Shown piece after piece: positions 57,733 through 64,000 of a stretch of DNA of 64,000 nucleotides. Both the position numbers and the translations under genes were made by a program. The notes beneath the pieces are model-generated. The model made no database searches. It had not been told where the DNA came from and saw only the letters and a program-made list of their open reading frames with translations. Within the stretch, counting starts at the first letter, position 1. Every line of letters begins with the position of its first letter. Source of the stretch: Wenzhouxiangella sp. XN24 (GTDB lineage Bacteria > Pseudomonadota > Gammaproteobacteria > Steroidobacterales > XN24); assembly GCF_011064545.1 (NCBI RefSeq), contig NZ_JAAMFG010000035.1, positions 62,001-126,000 on the forward strand, given 5' to 3'.

Positions 57733-58521
57733 TCAGTCCTCGGGCAGCGACATCCCCACGTGACTGTAGCCGCCGTCCACGTAGAGGATCTCGCCCGTGA
57801 TGCCCGCGGCGAGATCCGAACAGAGGAATGCGGCGGCGTTGCCCACGTCCTCGATCGTCACGTTCCGCTGCAGGGGGGCGATGCGCGCCACCTGGCCGAG
57901 CATCTTGCGGAAGCCACCGATTCCCGCGGCGGCGAGCGTCTTGATCGGGCCGGCCGAGATGCCGTTGACGCGCAGCCCTTCCGCGCCGAGGTCGGCGGCC
58001 AGGAAACGCACCGTCGCCTCGAGGCTGGCCTTGGCCGGGCCCATCACGTTGTAGTTTGGCACGGCGCGCACGGCGCCGAGGTAGCTGAGCGTGAGCAGCG
58101 ATCCGCCGCGCCCCTGCATAAGCGGCAGGCCGGCCTGGGCGAGTGCCGCGAAGCTGTAGGCGCTGATGTCGTGGGCGATCTTGAAGCCCTCGCGGGTGAC
58201 CGAATCGACGAAGCGACCGCTCAGCTGCTCGCGCGGCGCGAAGCCGACCGAGTGGACGATGCTGTCGAGCCCGTCCCAGTGACTGCCCAGCGCCTCGAAG
58301 GCGGAGGCGATCTGGGCGTCCTCGGCCACGTCCATCGGACAGGTGAAGCCGCCGCCGAGCTGTTCGGCCATGGCCTCGACACGCGGCTTGAGCTTGTCGC
58401 CTTGGTAGGTGAATGCGAGTTCGGCGCCCTCGCGGTGCATTGCCTGCGCGATGCCCCAGGCGATGGAGCGCTCGCTCGCGAGGCCGACGATCAGTACGCG
58501 CTTGCCGTCAAGAAATCCCAT
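57733..58521 (-). CDS. fabI: Enoyl-ACP reductase (NADH)
   Basis: Last reduction of each fatty-acid elongation cycle. SDR fold of 262 residues (E. coli 262) with '[24 protein letters not shown]' nucleotide-binding start and the FabI-type catalytic pair in '[19 protein letters not shown]' (Tyr and Lys). '[12 protein letters not shown]' is the conserved substrate loop. FabI type implies potential sensitivity to triclosan-class inhibitors. It is 71 nt from the FkbM gene and 9 nt after mltD in the minus orientation reading order (mltD lies upstream of the next stop). Confidence 0.96.
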   Translation of the reverse strand: MGFLDGKRVLIVGLASERSIAWGIAQAMHREGAELAFTYQGDKLKPRVEAMAEQLGGGFTCPMDVAEDAQIASAFEALGSHWDGLDSIVHSVGFAPREQLSGRFVDSVTREGFKIAHDISAYSFAALAQAGLPLMQGRGGSLLTLSYLGAVRAVPNYNVMGPAKASLEATVRFLAADLGAEGLRVNGISAGPIKTLAAAGIGGFRKMLGQVARIAPLQRNVTIEDVGNAAAFLCSDLAAGITGEILYVDGGYSHVGMSLPED

Positions 58522-58530
58522 CGAAGCTCC

Positions 58531-60330
58531 TTAACCGCCGGATTGCGCGGTGACGTCAACGTGCAGGACCAGACGTTGGCCCGGCTGGAGATAACGGTCC
58601 CGGTCCAACTGGTTCCAGCGGCGGATATCCGCCACAGAAACGCTGAAATTGCTCGCGATTCGCGACAGCGAGTCGCCGCGCCGCACAGTGTAGTGCACGC
58701 GGCGGATGGTCGGCTGTGCCTGGGGTACGGCGCCCGCTGCCGCGCCCGTCGCAGCGCCCGCCGCAGCGCTCCTGCCGTCGCCGCGCGCCCAGACGACCAG
58801 TTCGCGTCCGACGGACAGCGTGTCGCCCGGCGCCATGCCGTTCCACGCCGCGAGTTCGCGCACGCCCACGCCGTGGCGGCGCGAGATCACCCAGAGCGAT
58901 TCGCCGTTGCGCACCGTGTGCGTGAGGCGGGTGCGCCCGGGCCGATTGCGTTGCTGCGTGTCGGCGAGGCGGTTGTCGGCGCTCAGCGGATAGTCATTGA
59001 TGCTGCGCGTGGAGGTCGGGATCATCAGGTGCGCGCCGAGGCGGATGTTCGTGCCGGATAGGCCGTTCACGGACTGCAGCACCGCCACGGTCGTCTTGTA
59101 ACGTTGCGCGATGCCGCCGAGCGTGTCGCCGGGACGCACTTCATGGCGCTGCCAACGGACTCGCTCCGCGGCCGGCAAGGCGGCGAGTGCGGCGGCGAAC
59201 GGCGCGGCGCGCTCCACCGGCAGATGCAGGCGATGCGGCCCCGCCGGATCGGTCGCCCAGCGGTTGAAGCCCGGGTTGAAAGCCTGCAGCGCCGCGAGCT
59301 CCAGCTCCGCGAGTTCCGCGGCCACGGCCAGGTCGATCTGGCCGTCGAGCTCGATGGTCGTGAAGACGGGTTCGGGCGGGATGAGGGGCAGCGACAGGCC
59401 GTGGGCATCGGGATCGGCAAGCACCGCGGCCAGGCCCAGGAGGCGCGGCACGTAGTTGCGGGTCTCCCGGGGCAGCGACAGGTCCCAGAAGGTCGCGGGG
59501 CGGCCGGCCCTCAGGTTCTTGTCGATGGCGCGGCCGACCCGGCCCTGCCCGCCGTTGTAGGCCGCCAGCGCCAGCAGCCAGTCGCCGTCGAAGCGCTCGT
59601 GCAGTGACTCGAGATAATTCAGCGCCGCCTGCGTGGAGTCCACGACGTCTCGCCGGCCGTCGTACCACCAGTTGCGGCGCAGGCCGATGTGCGTCCCCGT
59701 GGCGGGCACGATCTGCCAGAGCCCTGCGGCGCGCCCGTGCGAATAGGCGAAAGGATCGTAGGCGCTCTCGATGACCGGGAGAAACGCGAGTTCTCCCGGC
59801 AGGCCGCGCGCCTCGATCTCGGCCGCGACGTGCGCCAGGTAGGGCCGCGCGCGTTCGAGGACCCGCTCGAGGTACGCGGGGTTGCGGGCGAACCATTCGA
59901 CCTGGGTGGCCACTTTCGGGTGGCTGACCGGGGGCAGGGCGAAGCCGTCGCGGAGGCGGGCCAGCAGGTCCGCGGGCGGGGGCTCGATTGCGGGGGCCGG
60001 GGGGAGTGCATCTTCGGTGGGCGCAACTTCGGTGGGCGCAACTCCGGAGGATGGGGTGATCGCGGGAGAGGGGTCTGCGACGGCCAGCTGGCGATCGGCG
60101 GCGACGGTCGATAACAGGGCCGCATCGCTGGTGGCGTTTGCGGCCTCGAGCGCGTCGTCCTGCATGGTGTCGCGCGGCACGGCACAGGCCGCGAGCGAGA
60201 CCGCGAGGAGCATGCCGGCGAGGCGCTGACCCAGGCCGGCGAGCTGACGCAGGCCCGTGAGGCGCTGACCCAGGCCGGTGAGGCGCTGACCCAGGCCGGC
60301 GCGTCGCCCGTGCGCCTCAGGAGAAGCCAT
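58531..60330 (-). CDS. mltD: Membrane-bound lytic murein transglycosylase D
   Basis: Lipoprotein lytic transglycosylase of 599 residues with three LysM domains. Lipobox cysteine C49 ('VSLAAC'); SLT domain (about 165–330) with catalytic Glu in 'FLPVIESAYDPFA' and 'GLWQIVPATG'; LysM domains near 400–445, 465–510 and 555–595. The start ATG at 60330 overlaps gloB by 14 nt. The signal peptide is unusually long because a 7-residue unit (GLGQRLT/A) is repeated about four times before the hydrophobic core, and a 15-bp duplication in the linker gives APTEV twice. Adjacent to gloB, rnhA and dnaQ as in E. coli. Confidence 0.92.
   Translation of the reverse strand: MASPEAHGRRAGLGQRLTGLGQRLTGLRQLAGLGQRLAGMLLAVSLAACAVPRDTMQDDALEAANATSDAALLSTVAADRQLAVADPSPAITPSSGVAPTEVAPTEDALPPAPAIEPPPADLLARLRDGFALPPVSHPKVATQVEWFARNPAYLERVLERARPYLAHVAAEIEARGLPGELAFLPVIESAYDPFAYSHGRAAGLWQIVPATGTHIGLRRNWWYDGRRDVVDSTQAALNYLESLHERFDGDWLLALAAYNGGQGRVGRAIDKNLRAGRPATFWDLSLPRETRNYVPRLLGLAAVLADPDAHGLSLPLIPPEPVFTTIELDGQIDLAVAAELAELELAALQAFNPGFNRWATDPAGPHRLHLPVERAAPFAAALAALPAAERVRWQRHEVRPGDTLGGIAQRYKTTVAVLQSVNGLSGTNIRLGAHLMIPTSTRSINDYPLSADNRLADTQQRNRPGRTRLTHTVRNGESLWVISRRHGVGVRELAAWNGMAPGDTLSVGRELVVWARGDGRSAAAGAATGAAAGAVPQAQPTIRRVHYTVRRGDSLSRIASNFSVSVADIRRWNQLDRDRYLQPGQRLVLHVDVTAQSGG
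60215..60295. repeat. 21-bp tandem repeat in the mltD signal-peptide region
   Basis: Copies at 60215–60235, 60236–60253 (an 18-bp variant), 60254–60274 and 60275–60295, unit CCGGTGAGGCGCTGACCCAGG. In frame it encodes the heptapeptide Gly-Leu-Gly-Gln-Arg-Leu-Thr/Ala. A separate 15-bp tandem pair (60012–60026 and 60027–60041) lies in the linker of the same gene. Confidence 0.9.
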
Positions 60331-61090
60331 CTTTCCAGCGACGCACGGCGGCGAAGACTTCGACGCGCGAAGCGAGGTCGTGACCTGCCTGTTCGCGGGC
60401 GGCGCTGGCCACCGTCGGCTCGTCGCAGCGCAGGAAGGGATTGATGCGTTTCTCCACGGCGAGCGTGGAGGGCAGGCTGGGGGCGTGCTCGCGGCGCATC
60501 GCGGCAACCTGCTCTTCGTGGGCCGCGATGTCGGTGTTGTCGGGCTCGACGGCGCGGGCGAAACGCAGGTTGGCGCCGGTGTATTCATGACCGCAGTAGA
60601 CATGCGTCTCGTCCGGCAATGCGGCGAGCGCATCGAGGGAGGACAGCATCTGCGCGGGGGTGCCTTCGAAGACGCGGCCGCAGCCGGCGCTGAACAGGGT
60701 GTCGCCGCAGAACAGCGCGCCGTGCCCGTGGAAGGCGACGTGGCCCGCGGTGTGACCGGGGATATCGATGACGTCGAAGGCGAGGCCGAGTTCGGGCAGC
60801 TCGACGCGGTCTCCGCCGGACACCACCGAGGTCATGCCGGGCACCGGTTCGTCGGCGGGGCCCCAGGCGGGGATATCGAACGCGGCCCGCAGCGCGGGGA
60901 TGCCGCCCGAGTGATCGGGGTGGTGATGAGTCAGCAGGATCGCCACCGGCGTGAGGTCGCGCTCGGCGAGTGCGGCGATGACCGGCTCTGCATCGCCCGG
61001 ATCGACGATGGCGACGCGGCTCGGGTCCTCGCCGTGGATGAGCCAGATGTAGTTGTCGCGAAATGCTTCGACAGCGGTAACTTTAAGCAT
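60317..61090 (-). CDS. gloB: Hydroxyacylglutathione hydrolase (glyoxalase II)
   Basis: Metallo-beta-lactamase-fold enzyme hydrolysing S-D-lactoylglutathione in methylglyoxal detoxification. Metal motif 'LLTHHHPDHSGGIPAL' (THxHxDH), later His in 'IPGHTAGHVAF' and 'VYCGHEYTGANLRFA' are the glyoxalase II signatures. Length 257 (E. coli 251). Divergent from yafS, the same arrangement as gloB/yafS in E. coli. Confidence 0.95.
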   Translation of the reverse strand: MLKVTAVEAFRDNYIWLIHGEDPSRVAIVDPGDAEPVIAALAERDLTPVAILLTHHHPDHSGGIPALRAAFDIPAWGPADEPVPGMTSVVSGGDRVELPELGLAFDVIDIPGHTAGHVAFHGHGALFCGDTLFSAGCGRVFEGTPAQMLSSLDALAALPDETHVYCGHEYTGANLRFARAVEPDNTDIAAHEEQVAAMRREHAPSLPSTLAVEKRINPFLRCDEPTVASAAREQAGHDLASRVEVFAAVRRWKDGFS

Positions 61091-61227
61091 GCGGGGATTC
61101 TACGGGCGGAAGTGGCCGGCAGCCAACCCGGTGCGGCGTGGCCCGCGGCCGACGTGGCGCGGCCGATGGGCGACGTGGCGCGGCGCGGCCCTGTTGCCGG
61201 GGCGGTGCAGCCGTTATCCTTGCGGCC

Positions 61228-61929
61228 ATGCCGGTATACCCCACTGAGCTGTTGGATTGGCTGGAGACCCCGACGGGCCAGCGCCTGCGGGCCGCCGAGC
61301 AGGCGGTGGTGGCCGAGCCGCTGCGCCGCGTGTTCGGGTCGCAGCTGCTGCAGGTGGGCGCGTGGGGCGCGCCGGATGCTTTCATCGGTCTCGCGGGGAC
61401 CGTGCGCAGGGCGGTGTGTTCCGACATCGCCGCGCCGGGCGTGAGTTTCATCGCCGAGGACTGGCAGTTGCCGGTGGCGAGCCACTCGGTGGATGCCGTG
61501 CTGTTGCCCCATACCCATGAGCGCTCCAGCGAGCCGCACCAGTTGCTGCGCGAATGCGAGCGGGTGCTGACCGGCGGCGGGCGGTTGATCGTCATGGGCT
61601 TCAATCCCTGGAGTGTGCTGGGCGTGCGTCGCCTTTTGACGCGGGGCGCCTGGCCGCCGCAGGTGCACCAGCTGTATTCCGAGCGGCGCCTGCGCGACTG
61701 GCTGTCGCTGCTGAATTTCGACGTCACGTCGGTGTCGCGGTATTTCCCGGCGTTTTCGGAAGCCGACGGGCGGGGGCACCACGCGCGCGGGTTGCCGGGG
61801 TATTACGGCGGCTACCTGCTGGTGGCGGTGAAGCGGGTGCACGCCGTCACGCCGTTGCGACGGCTGTGGCGCCGGCCGGAGCGGGTGCCGACCGGGCTTG
61901 CGGAGCCGACGCGGCGGAATCCGCTATGA
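61228..61929 (+). CDS. YafS-like SAM-dependent methyltransferase
   Basis: Class I methyltransferase (type 11) of 233 residues with 'LLQVGAWG' as a degenerate glycine motif, '[45 protein letters not shown]' as core and '[12 protein letters not shown]' at the C-terminus. It matches the YafS group by sequence pattern and by location between gloB and rnhA. Substrate unknown. I use ATG 61228, since upstream residues look random; the stop overlaps rnhA as ATGA. Confidence 0.85.
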   Translation: MPVYPTELLDWLETPTGQRLRAAEQAVVAEPLRRVFGSQLLQVGAWGAPDAFIGLAGTVRRAVCSDIAAPGVSFIAEDWQLPVASHSVDAVLLPHTHERSSEPHQLLRECERVLTGGGRLIVMGFNPWSVLGVRRLLTRGAWPPQVHQLYSERRLRDWLSLLNFDVTSVSRYFPAFSEADGRGHHARGLPGYYGGYLLVAVKRVHAVTPLRRLWRRPERVPTGLAEPTRRNPL

Positions 61930-62432
61930 GCGGGGCGGGCGAGGCGGCGGAGGCGGTGGGCGAGTCGGCCGGGGCGATGAGTGCGGTGGAGGCCTGGACC
62001 GACGGCGCGTGCCGGGGCAATCCCGGTCCGGGTGGCTGGGGTGCGTTGCTGCGTGCGGGCGGCCGGGAGCGCGAGCTGAAGGGCGGCGAGTTGCTGACGA
62101 CGAACAATCGCATGGAGCTGATGGCGGCGATCATGGCGCTGGAGGCCTTGAAGCGGCCGTGCAGCGTCGATATCTACACGGATTCGCAATACGTGCGTGG
62201 CGGGATCACGCAGTGGATGGCTGCGTGGAAGCGCAATGGCTGGCGCACGTCGGGGCGCCAGGCGGTGAAGAACCAGGACCTGTGGATGGCGCTGGAGGCG
62301 GCCGCGGCGCGGCACGAGATTCGCTGGCACTGGGTGAAGGGGCACAGCGGGCATCCGGAGAACGACCGCGCCGATGCGCTGGCGAACGAGGCCATTGATG
62401 AACTCATGGAGCGGGCGGCGCCGGGCGCCTGA
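61926..62432 (+). CDS. rnhA: Ribonuclease HI
   Basis: Cuts RNA in RNA–DNA hybrids. Catalytic acids follow the D-E-D-D pattern: '[17 protein letters not shown]' (D), '[13 protein letters not shown]' (E), 'IYTDSQYV' (D) and '[11 protein letters not shown]' (D), with the basic handle '[20 protein letters not shown]'. The ATG at 61926 overlaps yafS; an ATG at 61977 would give 151 residues, closer to E. coli (155), and is a real alternative. dnaQ follows. Confidence 0.95.
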   Translation: MSGAGEAAEAVGESAGAMSAVEAWTDGACRGNPGPGGWGALLRAGGRERELKGGELLTTNNRMELMAAIMALEALKRPCSVDIYTDSQYVRGGITQWMAAWKRNGWRTSGRQAVKNQDLWMALEAAAARHEIRWHWVKGHSGHPENDRADALANEAIDELMERAAPGA

Positions 62433-62473
62433 ATCGAGCGGGAGCGGACGGCAATCGAGCGGGAGCGGACGGC
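62432..62473 (+). repeat. Perfect 21-bp tandem duplication before dnaQ
   Basis: Two identical 21-bp copies (62432–62452, 62453–62473), beginning with the last base of the rnhA stop and ending just before the dnaQ ATG. Each carries a GGGAG ribosome-binding sequence, so dnaQ has two in-register candidates, the proximal at a normal spacing. Confidence 0.95.
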
Positions 62474-63208
62474 ATGAGACAGATTGTTCTTGATACGGAA
62501 ACGACCGGGCTGGAGCCGGCCGAGGGGCACCGGGTGATCGAGATCGGCTGCGTGGAAATCGTCAACCGGCGGCCGACGGACCGGACTTTTCATTACTACC
62601 TGAACCCGGAGCGCGAGATCGACCGCGAGGCGGAGAACGTGCATGGCCTGTCCAGCGCGTTTCTCGCGGACAAGCCGAAGTTCAGTGACATTGCGGGCGA
62701 GTTTCTCGCGTTCATCGAGGGCGCGGAGCTCGTGATTCACAATGCGGCGTTCGACGTGGGGTTTCTCGACGCGGAGTTCGCCCGGCTCACGCCGCCGGGG
62801 CCGGCGGTGGCGGGTGTGTGCGGGGTGCTGGATACCTTGATGCTGGCGCGCCAGTTGCATCCGGGGCAGCGCAACAGCTTGGATGCGCTGTGCAAGCGCT
62901 TCCAGATCGACAACTCCAACCGCGAATTGCACGGTGCTCTGCTCGATGCGCAGCTGTTGGCGAACGTCTACCTGCTGATGACGGGCGGGCAGGCGGAGCT
63001 TGTGTTGGCCGCGGAGGAGACGACTTCGTCCGGTGCCGAGAGGCGCAAGCCGAAGCAGGTGCGGCGCAAAGGGCTGAAGCTGGTGGTCCAACGCGCCAGC
63101 GAGGACGAGCTGGCAGCCCACGAGGCGGCGCTGGACCGGCTGGACAATGCGGTCGGTGGTCCGTGCATGTGGCGCCAGGCGATGCCTGAGGCCCTGGCCA
63201 AGTCCTAG
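62474..63208 (+). CDS. dnaQ: DNA polymerase III subunit epsilon
   Basis: 3'-5' proofreading exonuclease of the replicase. DEDDh residues: D7 and E9 in 'VLDTETTGLEP', the middle Asp in 'VIHNAAFDVGFLD', and His/Asp in 'HGALLDAQLLANVYLLMTGGQ'. The C-terminal tail (about 180–244) would bind the polymerase. Length 244 (E. coli 243). Linked to rnhA as in enterobacteria, but here co-oriented rather than divergent. The stop overlaps the convergent cytochrome gene by four bases (CTAG). Confidence 0.95.
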   Translation: MRQIVLDTETTGLEPAEGHRVIEIGCVEIVNRRPTDRTFHYYLNPEREIDREAENVHGLSSAFLADKPKFSDIAGEFLAFIEGAELVIHNAAFDVGFLDAEFARLTPPGPAVAGVCGVLDTLMLARQLHPGQRNSLDALCKRFQIDNSNRELHGALLDAQLLANVYLLMTGGQAELVLAAEETTSSGAERRKPKQVRRKGLKLVVQRASEDELAAHEAALDRLDNAVGGPCMWRQAMPEALAKS

Positions 63209-64000
63209 TCGCAGCCCGCCAGCCCGGCGATCCACGCGCTGATGAGCGCCAGCCCGTCTTCGTCCACTGCCAGGCTGCCGATCGGTGGCATCGCGTGCGT
63301 GTCGCGCAACCCCATGCGCAGCCAGATAAGCGAGCGGCCCGGGTCCCCCGGGCTCAGCAGCCGGGCGTTCTCGATACCCAGGTTGCTGCCCGTAATGCCA
63401 GGGACATCGCATGTCGCGGTCTCGCCGAGGGTTACGTCATAGCGCAAGTCCATGGCCGAGGGCGTCGGCCCGCCCGGCCGGTGACAACCCGCGCAATTGG
63501 TGTGCAGGTAGGCACGCGCCCGTTCAGCCAGCGCAGCGCTGCCGAAGGGATCCGGCAGGGCCGATAGCTCGGCGGGTTCGGCAGTCAACGGCGGATCGAG
63601 CAGTTCGATCGCGTTCAGGGTGAGTAGCTGGTTGGCGCTGCGACCGGTCTGGGGATAGAGCAAGTCGCCGTTGAGCTGCGCGATCTCCAGGCCCAAGGAG
63701 CGACCGGCTGCCGCCGTGTGGCATTGCAGGCATTCGACTTCACTCGGGAACAGCCAAGGGCGCCCGGAGATATCGACGAGTGCCCCGCCGACGACCCGTG
63801 TCGCATCGGTCTGTGCTTCGTTCCAGGCGTAGGTGTAGCCCGCCCATACGCCGTCGGGATGGCGCATGAAAAGTCGCGTCTCGATCAGCCGGCCCTGGCG
63901 CCGGAAGCTCTTCATCAGCACGGCGCCCGGCGGGAAGTCGAAATCACCCTCCGGCGTGAGCGCGACGCGCGTTGCCTCGGGGAGCGCGAGCCAGCGGTCC
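63205..64000 (-). CDS. SO2930-family di-haem c-type cytochrome, C-terminal part
   Basis: The frame is open to the right edge, so the N-terminus is missing. Two CxxCH haem sites are visible, 'CLQCHT' and 'CAGCHR', with 'MRHPDGVWAGYTYAWNEAQTDATRV' and 'WLFPSEVECLQCH' typical of the SO2930 family of putative periplasmic di-haem proteins. 'MPPIGSLAVDE' near the end gives a Met that could be an axial ligand. Function unknown; probably periplasmic electron transfer. Convergent with dnaQ. Confidence 0.85.
   Translation of the reverse strand, partial: DRWLALPEATRVALTPEGDFDFPPGAVLMKSFRRQGRLIETRLFMRHPDGVWAGYTYAWNEAQTDATRVVGGALVDISGRPWLFPSEVECLQCHTAAAGRSLGLEIAQLNGDLLYPQTGRSANQLLTLNAIELLDPPLTAEPAELSALPDPFGSAALAERARAYLHTNCAGCHRPGGPTPSAMDLRYDVTLGETATCDVPGITGSNLGIENARLLSPGDPGRSLIWLRMGLRDTHAMPPIGSLAVDEDGLALISAWIAGLAGCD

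Overview
The window is a chromosomal segment of a high-GC gammaproteobacterium. Its genes, gene orders and lack of phage, IS or integron sequence all point to core genome. The order folD–tRNAs–tig–clpP–clpX–lon…hupB–tRNAs–ppiD, the run truA–accD–folC–dedD–cvpA–purF, asd–fimV, the efp/epmA/epmB cluster and gloB/yafS–rnhA–dnaQ are all gammaproteobacterial. FimV plus a FimX-like protein suggest polar type IV pili of the Pseudomonas/Xanthomonas kind. I cannot name the genus from sequence alone.

Layout. 0–4.6 kb: end of a DUF3501 gene, then parE–parC (topoisomerase IV). 4.6–9.9 kb: a FimX-like degenerate GGDEF/EAL protein, then epmB, efp and epmA (elongation factor P and two of its modification enzymes) and a free methionine sulfoxide reductase. 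9.9–11.9 kb (minus): SCO, PCu(A)C and psd, a copper-delivery pair with phosphatidylserine decarboxylase. 12–16.3 kb: prmB–aroC–MFS–asd, tightly overlapped. 16.3–28.7 kb: fimV, a membrane protein, truA, accD, folC, dedD, cvpA, purF, then a receiver–Ser/Thr kinase fusion translationally coupled to a DUF3422 membrane protein. 28.7–38.3 kb: miaE, lpxH, a periplasmic cyclophilin, gltX, cysS, a TPR/beta-barrel outer-membrane protein, and an ECF sigma/zinc anti-sigma/secreted protein operon divergent from a DUF4382 lipoprotein gene. 38.4–46.7 kb: folD, a tRNA cluster (Pro, Arg, His, Lys, Leu), then tig–clpP–clpX–lon (nascent-chain folding and proteolysis). 46.8–52.6 kb (minus): cydA–cydB–cydD–cydC (bd-type oxidase and its assembly exporter), lying between lon and hupB. 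52.9–64 kb: hupB, tRNA-Val, tRNA-Asp, ppiD, a dicarboxylate/glutamate symporter, an FkbM methyltransferase, fabI, mltD, gloB, yafS, rnhA, dnaQ and the end of a di-haem cytochrome c.

The most striking object is at 39553–40012. A tRNA-Arg(UCU) gene is split in its anticodon loop by a 383-nt insert with a complete group I intron core: P1, P2, P3, P4, P7, P8 and P9 pairings can all be drawn. It carries no open reading frame. Other points worth a second look are the receiver–kinase/DUF3422 pair, repeated acidic threonine motifs in FimV, the missing conventional start of cydD, a heat-shock-type promoter before lon, and several young short tandem duplications (mltD, before dnaQ, end of psd).
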